A DNA stretch of 33,590 bases from Alphaproteobacteria bacterium UBA1218 (GCA_002309215.1 DBXG01000010.1:10174-43763); one strand, 5' to 3'. Shown: positions 25,715 to 33,590, numbered from the stretch's first letter. Program-made: numbers and translations. Notes: generated from the sequence alone by a model not told the origin.

Positions 25715-26260
25715 ATGAGAAAGATATTACCTTGGTTTATATGTGTTTTTGCTGGTTTTCTGTTGTTCAATACGGCAGAGGCTGTATGCCCAGTTTGCAC
25801 TATCGCGATTGGTGCAGGGCTCGAAGGTATGCGTATATTGGGTGTCAAAGATGTTTTGACTGGTATATGGGCTGGCGGTTTAACGGTTTCCTTGATTGGT
25901 TGGACGGCTAATTATATGAAAAAACATAATGTTAAGAACGTTTTTTGGTATATATTAAATGTTTTGGTGTATGCGTCTTTGTTGGGGGCTGTTTATTTTG
26001 TGCCACGAGGCAATCCAATTGTAAAATGGTGGGATAATTGCATGTGGGGAATTGACCAGTTTTTATTGGGAATATTGGTCGGCGCAACAACATTTATTTT
26101 AATGGAAGTGTGGTATAAACATATCAAACAAAAAAATGGTGGTCATGCCCTATTTCCTTTCCAGAAAGTTGTAATGCCGTTTGGTGGTTTATTGATTATG
26201 ACTGGTATTTTCTGGTTGATTATAAAATATCTACCAACCGTCGGGATAGTTTTGTGCTAA
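25715..26260 (+). CDS. Uncharacterised membrane protein with CPVC motif
   Basis: The function is unknown. The 181-aa product has a signal peptide or first membrane segment at residues 5-22 (ending AEA), directly followed by Cys-Pro-Val-Cys at 25-28. Membrane segments are predicted by eye near 48-67, 77-96, 116-134 and 153-172. Short charged loops include RGNPIVKWWDN. The CPVC pair at the membrane-periplasm border could bind metal or be redox active, but no thioredoxin fold is visible. I have an uncertain memory of similar small proteins in candidate-phylum genomes, which I cannot verify here. The start has AAGGAAA 4-5 bp before it. The next gene starts 25 bp downstream and is probably cotranscribed, suggesting a joint role. 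Confidence 0.7.
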   Translation: MRKILPWFICVFAGFLLFNTAEAVCPVCTIAIGAGLEGMRILGVKDVLTGIWAGGLTVSLIGWTANYMKKHNVKNVFWYILNVLVYASLLGAVYFVPRGNPIVKWWDNCMWGIDQFLLGILVGATTFILMEVWYKHIKQKNGGHALFPFQKVVMPFGGLLIMTGIFWLIIKYLPTVGIVLC

Positions 26261-26285
26261 AAGATATAACAATAAAGGATAAAAA

Positions 26286-26879
26286 ATGAAAAAAACTGAT
26301 AAAAAATTATCAATGGACGAAATGATAAAAAAACTGGATGCGGCAAAGAAAACTAATCCACTGGATTTATCATCAGACCAAGATTTGTCTATTGCGTTGA
26401 TGAATTTGGTATCTTTGGAAGAACATTTCTTTTTCAGCGGTGCAAAAACTCAAAAACCTGGTTTTTATGATTTGATAAATGTTGTTCGTAATATGCGCAA
26501 AGAATTAATGGAACGCATTGTAAAGAAATCCAGTTCTGAAAATGGCGAAGTTTGGTGTATTTCTAAACATTTGTTGGCTGCATCTATGCGTTTATACGAA
26601 GTTGGAACTAAGGCACTTGGTGCTGGCAAGAAAAAAGAAGCCTATGAAATGTTTGGCAAAGCATATGATCTATATTCTTTGTTCTGGGGATTAAACATGG
26701 ATTTGATAGATTTGAGTGGTGTCCATGAATCTGTACCAGACTTTTATGATGGTGCGACCAAGGCTTGTAATATATCAAAAACAACAGAAGAAAAGACTAA
26801 AAAGACAGATGAGAAAGTTTCTGGTGTAAAAAAACTGGGTCAATGGGTAAAGAAAGCAGTAAATTGTTGCATTGAATAA
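26286..26879 (+). CDS. Conserved-looking helical protein, unknown function
   Basis: I cannot assign a function. The 197-aa product lacks a signal peptide and membrane segments. It appears all-helical, with a lysine-rich N-terminus, a central LMNLVSLEEHFFF segment, a VWCISKHLLAASMRLYEVG segment, and an AYEMFGKAYDLYSLFWGL helix. The last 35 residues are Lys/Glu-rich and probably flexible. The sequence has the density of conserved aromatic and charged positions expected of a real domain, perhaps a helical bundle, so it is unlikely to be spurious. AAAGGAT stands 6 bp before the ATG. It lies 25 bp after the CPVC membrane protein and 64 bp before the secreted protein D. Confidence 0.7.
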   Translation: MKKTDKKLSMDEMIKKLDAAKKTNPLDLSSDQDLSIALMNLVSLEEHFFFSGAKTQKPGFYDLINVVRNMRKELMERIVKKSSSENGEVWCISKHLLAASMRLYEVGTKALGAGKKKEAYEMFGKAYDLYSLFWGLNMDLIDLSGVHESVPDFYDGATKACNISKTTEEKTKKTDEKVSGVKKLGQWVKKAVNCCIE

Positions 26880-26883
26880 ATGC

Positions 26884-26913
26884 TTGATTTGGCTTGCCAA
26901 AAAATGGTAAAAT
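26884..26913 (+). promoter_or_regulatory. Possible promoter of gene D with small hairpin
   Basis: TTGATT (26884-26889), 18-bp spacer, TAAAAT (26908-26913). The spacer region includes an inverted repeat TTTGGC/GCCAAA (26888-26893 / 26896-26901) that could be a regulator site or a short RNA stem. Confidence 0.4.
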
Positions 26914-26943
26914 AACAGGGACAGTAAGAGAGAATAAGATATC

Positions 26944-29900
26944 GTGGCGGGATTGATTAATAAAATCTTTCGTGTTTGTATATTTGCGATTATTGCGCCT
27001 GCGGTTGCATTTGGCGGACAAAGCCCTCGTGCAGCCAGTTCCAAAGTCTTGACCCGGAATCAATCGTTAGATAACAACACATTGATACGGCGTTCTGCTA
27101 CTTCTGTTATTGCGCGTTCAACAAATGCAAATTCTCGCCGTTCAAGAAAAACAGTAACCGCACGTCCAGCGGTTGCACGCACAACATCAAACATATCTGT
27201 TCGTTCTGGCGCACGTGTTATATCTTCTGGTTCTAATGTATCTCGTTCTGCTGTTTCTAAAAATGGCACTGCACGTTCGGCAATAATAAATAAAAAAGCG
27301 TCCGCCAGTAATGTTTCACGTGCTGCAGTTTCACGTGCGACCGCTGTTTTTGATGATGTGACCAAGATTGGTGGTGGGTATGCCAATTGTCGTGATGCTT
27401 ATGCGACCTGTATGGATCAGTTTTGTGCTGTTGCTAATGATACCTATCGCAGATGTTATTGTAGTGATAAATTTTCGACTTTGCGCGACACATCGGACAA
27501 CATAGACCAAGCATTGAACGTGTTGATTAGTTTTCAGAATGAAAATTTAGAGGCTGTAAATAAAACCGCAGCAGAAGTTAGTGCCATGTACACTTCAACC
27601 GCTGGCGAAAACGCCATAAGAAAAGACACCAGCGCTTCACAAAAGATGCTGGATGAAATTGGCGATATATTGTCTGGTAAAAAAAGTAAATCTAAGAAAA
27701 ATGAGTATTCTGTTTCAACTGGAATTTTAGATTTTGGGGATTTATCTGAAGTTGGTGACATGTGGTCAACAAACGATTCTACTGTGTTTAATTCGCGCGC
27801 TGCTGATAATATAACTGGTTTAGAAGGATATGAATTGTATAAACGTGCAGGCACCCAATGTGCTGCTTTGATGGGTGATATTTGCTCCGGGGATTCTATG
27901 TTTAATTTAGCATCATCAGCATACTCTATAATGGTAACCCAAGATTGTAATATTCTGGAAAAAAGTATAAACGCAAAGAAAGAAAATGTTGTAAAAACTG
28001 TCAAACAGGCAGAACAATTGTTAAGGCAAGCACGTTTGGAAGAATACCGTGCGCACAATTCCCAAGACGTCAATGAATGTTTAACACGTGTCGAGGTAGC
28101 GTTATTAAGTCCTGTTGCGTGTGGTAGCAATTATGAAAAATGTTTGGACTATACAGGTTTGTATATTGATGGAAACACTGGAAAACCGATTTCGCATCAG
28201 TTATTTAATTTAACAACAATCGCACCAGACTTGGGCGGTGAAGGAGATATTATCGAGGTTAACCCACGCTGGGACGCATTTTTAGAAGGCAAGAAAATGT
28301 TTGCAACAACTGCACTGGATACGTGTCGTAGTTTGGCAGATATCGTGTGGACAGAATATAAACGTTCCGCGATGATTCGTATTGCGCAAATGCAGGATGC
28401 TAAAATAGAAGAATTCAAGAATTCTTGCGTTCAAACAATCAAAGAATGTTACAATACAAATGACGAGACATTGAATTTGACATCTGATACTGTGACAAAC
28501 AATATGTACGATGTTGGTGCAGGTCGTGCAATAACTGTTCGCGACATGTGTTATCAAGAAGTTATGGCTTGTGCTGCTATGTACGGTGGTTCAGAGGGGT
28601 GTGAATATGATAAAACAACCCGAAAGATAACTACTAACAAGAAAACTGGGCGTTGTGGTTTACAATCTTTGTTAGCATATGTTGACACTGTCGATTCTGC
28701 GCGCGTTGCCCAGGGGTGTGAAACTGTATTGGTTGCCAAGGCACATAATATGTGTGATCCAGTAAGTACTACAACTTCGTCATCATCAACTAGCAGGTCT
28801 GCGGTATCGTCACCACTAGTAGCCCGAGCAGCAACAGGTTCTGATTCCCAATTTGTTGAGTGTGATTTGGGAGAATATTTACCCAAAGGAGCAACAAGTT
28901 GCAGTCCTTGTAAAAATGGGTTGAAGGTTTTTTCTGGTGGGCAAAGAGCAAGGAAGTACTGTCCAGGTGGTACATATACGAAAGGCGCTAGCGCTGACCA
29001 AGGAATTAAAGATTGTCCCGATGAAAGCACTGCAAATTCAGAACATACTGATTGTATAAATAATTCTTCATCAACAACCGAAAAATATCCAGCGGGTTGC
29101 AAAAGTTGGAGTTTACAAACAATATATAATGAAATATATTACCATGCAAACGAATTTTGTGCGGTTGATTTGGCAAAAAGCAATAGAGCGAATACTAATT
29201 TTGATGATACTACATTGAATATGCAGATTATTGATGATGCAATATTTAATGTGTTCTTTCGGTTGTGTAAAGATTTAGGTTATTCGAATGAGACCTGTGA
29301 AAAGTATAGAAATAAAAGAGCCCCAGATCCTTCTGATGGTTGTGACGGTTTTGATTATACCAAGGGTTCAACATGCCCTGCTGGATATACTTTGGGAAGT
29401 TCGTGTTCAACAGGAACGACAACAAAGTACAAGTGCGATAAGAAGGCCTCCTGTCCTTATACAACTACAAGTTGTAGTACTGGATACCATAAAACCGGCA
29501 AAACATGCCAATCAGGGGATACGGTATATGTAGAATGTGAAGCTGACAAAACAAGCGGTACAACAAAAGATCCTGTTGAACAACTAAATGAAAAATATCA
29601 AGAAGATGTCGTTGCAGATAAAGGCGCAGGTTACGATATGGGAAGTATAGGGGGACCCAAAGCAGATGCAACTATAAAAGACAGCACTACCTTGAAAGAA
29701 CAAATGGAAATGTATTTAGGTGGAGAAAATGGTATTATTAGTCAGGTTGGGCGTCGCGAAAATGACTATTATGGTATGGTGGATAACAGATACGAAATGT
29801 TAGACATGGAAAACAGTGCCATGGGAATCGGTCAAACGGTCTCAGCAGGCGACCCGATAATGCATACTGCTGTATCGAATGGTAATAGCAGTTATAATTC

Positions 29901-30006
29901 AGCGTTTGAGGGTGCTTCTATGGGGGCATACAATTCCTCTGTACAACAAACATATGGGGGAAGCACTAGTTATACCAACGGCCCTAGTGCAGCCATGAGA
30001 AATTAA
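26944..30006 (+). CDS. Large secreted Cys-containing protein (D)
   Basis: Predicted exported protein of 1020 aa, function unknown. It begins at GTG 26944. The next residues form a signal peptide (VCIFAIIAPAVAFG, cleavage near 24). Residues 30-135 are rich in Ser, Arg and Ala in a loose repeat (VSRSAVSKNG, VSRAAVSRAT), probably disordered. A compact Cys motif at 142-175 (ANCRDAYATCMDQFCAVAND, then RRCYCSD) is followed by a helical middle part with scattered Cys. From residue 640 Cys-rich units of the style seen in A and C appear (CDLGEYLPKGATSCSPC, CPGGTY, CPAGYTLG, SCSTGYHK). The tail is rich in Gly, Asn, Ser and Tyr. It may be a more distant part of the same surface-protein set. It is separated from A-C by 8.8 kb of other genes and has no InlB-like units that I can see. 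Confidence 0.75.
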   Translation: MAGLINKIFRVCIFAIIAPAVAFGGQSPRAASSKVLTRNQSLDNNTLIRRSATSVIARSTNANSRRSRKTVTARPAVARTTSNISVRSGARVISSGSNVSRSAVSKNGTARSAIINKKASASNVSRAAVSRATAVFDDVTKIGGGYANCRDAYATCMDQFCAVANDTYRRCYCSDKFSTLRDTSDNIDQALNVLISFQNENLEAVNKTAAEVSAMYTSTAGENAIRKDTSASQKMLDEIGDILSGKKSKSKKNEYSVSTGILDFGDLSEVGDMWSTNDSTVFNSRAADNITGLEGYELYKRAGTQCAALMGDICSGDSMFNLASSAYSIMVTQDCNILEKSINAKKENVVKTVKQAEQLLRQARLEEYRAHNSQDVNECLTRVEVALLSPVACGSNYEKCLDYTGLYIDGNTGKPISHQLFNLTTIAPDLGGEGDIIEVNPRWDAFLEGKKMFATTALDTCRSLADIVWTEYKRSAMIRIAQMQDAKIEEFKNSCVQTIKECYNTNDETLNLTSDTVTNNMYDVGAGRAITVRDMCYQEVMACAAMYGGSEGCEYDKTTRKITTNKKTGRCGLQSLLAYVDTVDSARVAQGCETVLVAKAHNMCDPVSTTTSSSSTSRSAVSSPLVARAATGSDSQFVECDLGEYLPKGATSCSPCKNGLKVFSGGQRARKYCPGGTYTKGASADQGIKDCPDESTANSEHTDCINNSSSTTEKYPAGCKSWSLQTIYNEIYYHANEFCAVDLAKSNRANTNFDDTTLNMQIIDDAIFNVFFRLCKDLGYSNETCEKYRNKRAPDPSDGCDGFDYTKGSTCPAGYTLGSSCSTGTTTKYKCDKKASCPYTTTSCSTGYHKTGKTCQSGDTVYVECEADKTSGTTKDPVEQLNEKYQEDVVADKGAGYDMGSIGGPKADATIKDSTTLKEQMEMYLGGENGIISQVGRRENDYYGMVDNRYEMLDMENSAMGIGQTVSAGDPIMHTAVSNGNSSYNSAFEGASMGAYNSSVQQTYGGSTSYTNGPSAAMRN

Positions 30007-30049
30007 GCCATTATTGATAAAAGCACATTTTATTTTATAATACTGTGAC

Positions 30050-30065
30050 TTTTGTGTACACAAAA
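30050..30065. other. 16-bp perfect palindrome
   Basis: TTTTGTGTACACAAAA lies between the convergent ends of D and the Xre gene. It could act as a weak two-way terminator stem or a regulator-binding site. The stem has only GTGT/ACAC as a strong part and no separate T-run. Confidence 0.45.
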
Positions 30066-30100
30066 ACAAATCTGATTCTGAGTTACGTCGTGTTGTGTAT

Positions 30101-30517
30101 TTATTCTTTATTGCCTGTCAGGGTTTTTAGCATTTTCATTACCATTTCACGTTGTTCATCGTTTGGCAGGTTCCAATAAAGGTTCACTAATTGCAAGGTT
30201 TCGTTTTTTGATAATGGATCGTTTTCCTTTGGCTCTGATACACGCATGGAACGATTTGACTTTGTTTCCGGCGGAAAATTACCCGGTAAACCCGAAAAGA
30301 AAAAGGCAACAGATGTTTCCAAAGCCTGACTTAAATCAAACAAGCGTGATGCAGGAATACGGTTCCCAGCAGTTTCGTATTTTTGTATCTGCTGAAAACT
30401 GACGCCACAACGTTTTGCCAAATCAGATTGGGTCATCCCAAGCATTACGCGACGCAACTGTAAACGTTGTGCAATATAATTATCTACTGAATTTATAATT
30501 CCTGCTTTCCTCGCCAT
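30101..30517 (-). CDS. Xre-family transcriptional regulator
   Basis: DNA-binding regulator of 138 aa, acting in the cytoplasm; target genes unknown. A Cro/C1-type helix-turn-helix spans residues 17-75: RRVMLGMTQSDLAKRCGVSF, then QQIQKYETAGNRIPASRL, then LFDLSQALETSVAFFF. The FQQIQKYE...NRIPASRLFDL pattern is that of a family common in Alphaproteobacteria. The remaining 60 residues are charged, with a C-terminal helix (NDEQREMVMKMLKTL). AAGG lies about 8 bp before the ATG. It is transcribed divergently from gpmI, and their promoters overlap around TTGCAA at 30571, so it could influence both. Confidence 0.88.
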   Translation of the reverse strand: MARKAGIINSVDNYIAQRLQLRRVMLGMTQSDLAKRCGVSFQQIQKYETAGNRIPASRLFDLSQALETSVAFFFSGLPGNFPPETKSNRSMRVSEPKENDPLSKNETLQLVNLYWNLPNDEQREMVMKMLKTLTGNKE

Positions 30518-30547
30518 ATCAAGACCTTATTGTTTTATTATATGATA

Positions 30548-30576
30548 TTTATACATTTTTTCTTTTTGTTTTGCAA
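30548..30576 (-). promoter_or_regulatory. Promoter of the Xre regulator
   Basis: On the minus strand TTGCAA (30576-30571), 17-bp spacer, TATAAA (30553-30548). The start codon lies about 31 bp after the -10 box. Confidence 0.65.
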
Positions 30577-30597
30577 TGAAAAAACATATATGATAAT
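30569..30597 (+). promoter_or_regulatory. Possible gpmI promoter, overlapping the divergent one
   Basis: GATAAT (30592-30597) with TTTTGC (30569-30574) at 17 bp, or TTGCAA (30571-30576) at 15 bp. The -35 region coincides with the -35 of the divergent regulator gene. Confidence 0.4.
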
Positions 30598-30625
30598 CTG
30601 TAGTAATCAGAAAGGATGTATAAAA

Positions 30626-32101
30626 ATGAAACCTGTTGTTTTATGTATATTGGACGGTGTTGGTGTTAATAAGAACCCACAACATAATGCCGTAGCCATG
30701 GCAAATATGCCGTTTTTCAACAAATTATTAAATGATTATCCGCATTCTTTGTTAAATGCCAGCGGTAATGCAGTTGGTTTGCCAGACGGTATTATGGGTA
30801 ATTCAGAAGTTGGACACATTACTATTGGTTCTGGTCGTATTGTGAATCAATTTTTGCGTCGGTTTGAGATTGAAAATCTAAGCAAAAACAAACCACTAAA
30901 TACTTTTATTAAATCGGTTTATAACGACGGTGGTATTGTTCATGTTGCTGGCTTGATGTCTGATGGACGCGTACATGCGAATATAACTGATATTATCAAG
31001 ACAATTACATATATTATCGATAATGGATTGCGTGTTTGTATTCATTTTATTGCAGACGGTCGTGATACTCCACCCCAATCTGCACAAAAATATATTGATT
31101 TGATTAAATCGGAATTACAAGATGCTTTGGAAAATGATTCTGTGTTTTTTGGGACTTTGTCTGGGCGTTATTACACAATGGACAGAAACAATAATCTCGA
31201 CAGAACACAACTTGCTTTTGATGCTATATCAAATGCAGAAGCGGAGTTCCACGCACAAACAATAGATGAAGCATTGGCAAATGCTTATGCGCGTGGTGAA
31301 ACAGACGAATTTATAAAACCAACTGTTATAACCCCCACAAAACTGACAGTACGTGATGGTTTTGTGTTTGGTAATTACCGCAGTGATCGTGCGCGTCAAA
31401 TTATGCGCAAGGTCATTGAAAATGGCTGTCATATATTGTGTTTTTCACAATACGGCGAAGGACTGGACGAAGTTTGTCCTGCTTTGTTGCCTGACATAAA
31501 AACAACAGATACTTTGGGTGATGTTTTGGCGGAAAATGGAAAATCTCAGTTGCGTATTGCAGAAACAGAAAAGTATAATCATGTGACATATTTTATGGAT
31601 GCCGAACGCAATATTGATTATGATAAAGAAGAAAAAATTTTAATACCATCCCCAGATGTTGCGACTTTCGATATGAAACCTGAAATGTCTGCTAATGAAA
31701 TCACAACGGCTTTATTGCCGAGATTATCGCAATTCGATGTTGTTATTCTGAACTTTGCAAATGGCGATATGGTTGGTCATACTGGTAATGAATCTGCTGC
31801 AATCAAAGCAATGGAATGTTTGGATAAACAATTGTCTGAAATTGTTCCTGCGGTATTGGCATTGAATGGTGCTATGTTGATTATTGCAGATCATGGTAAT
31901 GCAGAGCAAATGTGGGACGATGAACATAATGTTCCATTGACTTCACATACAACAAATCCTGTGAATTTTATAATGGTCTCAAACGATGATTTTGTTGTGA
32001 ATGACGGTGGTTTACAAGATATTGCACCAACAATCTTGGATTTGTTAAACATAAAACAACCCAAAGCGATGACTGGAAAATCTTTGATGAAGGAAAAATA
32101 G
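30626..32101 (+). CDS. gpmI: Cofactor-independent phosphoglycerate mutase
   Basis: Interconverts 3- and 2-phosphoglycerate in glycolysis and gluconeogenesis using two Mn ions, without 2,3-bisphosphoglycerate. The 491-aa length is slightly short for the family (about 510). Metal-binding Asp10 lies in VVLCILDGVG and the phosphorylated Ser60 in GIMGNSEVGH. Further motifs are DGRDTPPQSA, NYRSDRARQI, NFANGDMVGHTGN and ADHGNAEQMWDDE. The ATG at 30626 has AAAGGA 9 bp before it. An in-frame ATG at 30530 would add a hydrophobic stretch foreign to this cytosolic enzyme and is rejected. The next gene begins 3 bp after the stop. Confidence 0.96.
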   Translation: MKPVVLCILDGVGVNKNPQHNAVAMANMPFFNKLLNDYPHSLLNASGNAVGLPDGIMGNSEVGHITIGSGRIVNQFLRRFEIENLSKNKPLNTFIKSVYNDGGIVHVAGLMSDGRVHANITDIIKTITYIIDNGLRVCIHFIADGRDTPPQSAQKYIDLIKSELQDALENDSVFFGTLSGRYYTMDRNNNLDRTQLAFDAISNAEAEFHAQTIDEALANAYARGETDEFIKPTVITPTKLTVRDGFVFGNYRSDRARQIMRKVIENGCHILCFSQYGEGLDEVCPALLPDIKTTDTLGDVLAENGKSQLRIAETEKYNHVTYFMDAERNIDYDKEEKILIPSPDVATFDMKPEMSANEITTALLPRLSQFDVVILNFANGDMVGHTGNESAAIKAMECLDKQLSEIVPAVLALNGAMLIIADHGNAEQMWDDEHNVPLTSHTTNPVNFIMVSNDDFVVNDGGLQDIAPTILDLLNIKQPKAMTGKSLMKEK

Positions 32102-32104
32102 ATT

Positions 32105-32641
32105 ATGAACACAAAAATCATTACTAATGCAGATAAGATAAACGCAAAACAATTGAAACGCGCAACAGAGATAATTACAAAATTGCAAAACGAATTGCGC
32201 GAATATATTGAACGTGGACATGGCCCGTTTTTGGCTGCTGTATATTCTGGTGATAAATTGATTGCCAAGTGTGCAAATACTGTCGTTATGGACGACTGCA
32301 GTAATCATCATGCAGAAATAAACGTTATTCGTATGGCACAATCCGAATTGAAAACCTATGATTTAGCGCCAAAAAATCTGGATTTATATATTACTGCTGA
32401 ACCTTGTATGATGTGCATCGGTGCGATTATGTGGTCTGGTATAAAAAATGTTTATTATGGTGTACCGTCAAAAGTTGTAGAAAAAATTACAGGATTTGAC
32501 GAAGGTTTCAAGCCAAACTGGCTGAAAGAGTTCCAAAAACGCGGAATAAATGTGTATGGCAATATAGAAACAGAATTGGGTGAAGACGTATTAAAACAAT
32601 ATGTTGAATCAAAACACATTGTATATAAACCATCAAGATAG
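32105..32641 (+). CDS. Nucleoside/guanine deaminase-like protein
   Basis: Zinc-dependent hydrolytic deaminase of the cytidine deaminase superfamily, 178 aa. Zinc ligands and the proton-shuttling Glu are visible as H69-A-E71 and P100-C101-MM-C104. After the active site, ITGFDEGFKPNW resembles the segment of bacterial GuaD-type guanine deaminases, where it shapes the purine pocket. The substrate is therefore possibly guanine, but other bases or nucleosides are not excluded. The N-terminal 35 residues form a helix not needed by the core fold. It starts 3 bp after gpmI, with AGGA 10 bp before the ATG, and is probably cotranscribed. Its last 9 bp overlap the 3' end of tadA, which codes for a member of the same superfamily. 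Confidence 0.85.
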   Translation: MNTKIITNADKINAKQLKRATEIITKLQNELREYIERGHGPFLAAVYSGDKLIAKCANTVVMDDCSNHHAEINVIRMAQSELKTYDLAPKNLDLYITAEPCMMCIGAIMWSGIKNVYYGVPSKVVEKITGFDEGFKPNWLKEFQKRGINVYGNIETELGEDVLKQYVESKHIVYKPSR

Positions 32642-33085
32642 TTTATTGCGCAACTGTGCAAAAAATTGTTTCAGCATTTGCGCAGATTGTTCTGTGTATT
32701 CTGGCATTTCATAAATATTTGGTTTCCACAAATGTTTGTCATTATCAAATATTTTTGCATTGTGTAATATTCCACCACCTTTTTCATCACGTGCTGCAAA
32801 ATAAACATTTTGTATTCGAGCAAAAGATATGGCTGTTGCACACATAGAACAAGGTTCCAAAGTCACATATAAATCACAGCCGTCTAAAAACTTAGAGTTT
32901 AATTTTTTGCATGCTTTGTTTATGGCGACAATTTCAGCATGCAAAGTTGGATTTTTTGATTTTTGCACCCTATTTTCGCCACGCGCGATAATCTTGCCGT
33001 CTTTGACAATAACTGCACCAATTGGTACATCATTATGCGCCAAGGCTTTGTTTGCTAAAATAAATGCTTGATTCATAAAGTTCAT
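32633..33085 (-). CDS. tadA: tRNA-specific adenosine deaminase TadA
   Basis: Converts adenosine 34 to inosine in the anticodon of tRNA-Arg(ACG); acts as a homodimer and is essential in most bacteria. The 150-aa length is typical. H49-A-E51 and P78-C79-SM-C82 are the zinc and catalytic residues. NDVPIGAVIVKDG, GENR and LDGCDLYVTLEPC are family hallmarks, and RDEKGGG is typical of alphaproteobacterial forms. Two starts are possible, 33085 and 33076, neither with a clear ribosome site; the first is kept. It is divergent from rsmD with only 17 bp between them. Confidence 0.93.
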   Translation of the reverse strand: MNFMNQAFILANKALAHNDVPIGAVIVKDGKIIARGENRVQKSKNPTLHAEIVAINKACKKLNSKFLDGCDLYVTLEPCSMCATAISFARIQNVYFAARDEKGGGILHNAKIFDNDKHLWKPNIYEMPEYTEQSAQMLKQFFAQLRNKLS

Positions 33086-33095
33086 ATTTTATACT
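33068..33095 (+). promoter_or_regulatory. Possible rsmD promoter giving a leaderless mRNA
   Basis: TTGATT (33068-33073), 16-bp spacer, TATACT (33090-33095). The start codon at 33103 lies 7 bp after the -10 box, where transcription itself would begin. An ATACT/AGTAT inverted repeat (33091-33095 / 33100-33104) covers the same site. Confidence 0.4.
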
Positions 33096-33102
33096 TTACA
33101 GT

Positions 33103-33590
33103 ATGAAATCTAATTTGCAAATTATTTCTGGAAAGTATCGTGGTAAAAAATTGTTTTTACCAGATGGCGCGCGTCCAACACAAAACTTGGCGCGTGGTGC
33201 TTTGTTTAATATGATTTTGGATTTGCCACTTGATACGACCAAACCATTCGTTGTTTGGGACGCATTTGCTGGGTCTGGTGCTTTTGGTTTAGAATGTATT
33301 TCCAGATATGATAACGCCAAAGTGATTTTTACGGATATCGCAACAGATACAGTCAAAAAGAACATCGATTCAACAAAAGCAGTTGCAAAAATCGAAAAAG
33401 TCGATGCATTATCGGTAATCAAAACATATGGCCCAGATAGCGATTTAATCTTTCTTGACCCGCCTTATTCTATGTTTGGTATTGGATTAGTATTTATTAA
33501 AAAACTGGCGAAAATTGCAAAATCTGGGACAATTATTATATGGGAATACGAAAGCACACAACCTAAACCAAAAATTGATGATAATTGGGT
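33103..33590 (+). CDS. rsmD: 16S rRNA m2G966 methyltransferase RsmD (3' end cut)
   Basis: SAM-dependent methylation of N2 of guanine 966 in 16S rRNA. The first 162 codons are in the window, of about 185 usual. The start (LQIISGKYRGKKLFLP, then RPTQNLARGALFNMI) matches the family. DAFAGSGAFGLECISR is the SAM-binding motif, and FLDPPY is the catalytic DPPY motif of N6/N2 methyltransferases. No ribosome site is visible before the ATG. The frame stays open to the window end. Confidence 0.93.
   Translation, partial: MKSNLQIISGKYRGKKLFLPDGARPTQNLARGALFNMILDLPLDTTKPFVVWDAFAGSGAFGLECISRYDNAKVIFTDIATDTVKKNIDSTKAVAKIEKVDALSVIKTYGPDSDLIFLDPPYSMFGIGLVFIKKLAKIAKSGTIIIWEYESTQPKPKIDDNW

Noticed and set aside
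27534..29102. Long minus-strand frames (198 and 182 codons) opposite gene D
   Set aside because: They are shadows of the D frame without ribosome sites or recognisable motifs. Similar shadows opposite A (for example 4162-4626 and 6840-7211) were rejected for the same reason.
30530..30625. Membrane-anchored N-terminal extension of GpmI
   Set aside because: The upstream ATG lacks a ribosome site, the stretch covers the divergent promoters, and the enzyme family starts at the ATG at 30626.

Overview
The window is an AT-rich bacterial chromosome segment. The housekeeping genes (SecA with a C-terminal SEC-C zinc motif, DnaE-type Pol III alpha, RsmH, GpmI, TadA, RsmD), an Xre regulator of a type common in Alphaproteobacteria, and the partial RNase P RNA suggest an alphaproteobacterium. 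The very long, cysteine-rich, repeat-built secreted proteins resemble those I associate with poorly characterised host- or gut-associated alphaproteobacterial lineages. That placement is an inference and was not tested.

Layout. Bases 1-184 hold the 5' part of rnpB on the minus strand. It is followed by a gene-free stretch of about 400 bp with a GC-rich patch. From 607 to 18178 three genes on the plus strand encode secreted, Cys-rich relatives. A (3430 aa) has 16 tandem InlB/Flg_new-like units followed by a long Cys-rich part. B (335 aa) is a small protein sharing its C-terminal module with A and its N-terminal motif with C. C (2007 aa) has a long Cys-rich part followed by InlB-like repeats, the reverse domain order of A. 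No terminator is seen until a strong bidirectional hairpin at 18205-18235, so they may be one transcription unit of about 17.6 kb. A small minus-strand ORF (70 aa, unknown) converges on that terminator.

From 18604 a clear sigma70-type promoter leads into secA, dnaE and rsmH; dnaE and rsmH overlap by 4 bp. A second strong promoter at 25659 precedes two uncharacterised genes: a multi-spanning membrane protein with a Cys-Pro-Val-Cys motif, and a helical soluble protein. A fourth large secreted Cys-rich protein (D, 1020 aa) follows.

The last 3.5 kb holds an Xre-family regulator (minus) divergent from gpmI, a nucleoside deaminase of guanine-deaminase type, tadA (minus, overlapping the deaminase tail to tail by 9 bp), and a partial rsmD that may be translated from a leaderless mRNA.

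The most unusual content is the family of A, B, C and perhaps D. These look like cell-surface or exported proteins assembled from a shared kit of Cys-paired InlB-like units, CPxGxYC-type units, and at least two recurring modules I cannot assign. Long DNA-level identities inside A and C point to ongoing duplication or gene conversion. SecA is nearby and is the expected export motor for their signal peptides, but it is a housekeeping gene and adjacency proves nothing. No dedicated secretion system or anchoring enzyme is visible here.
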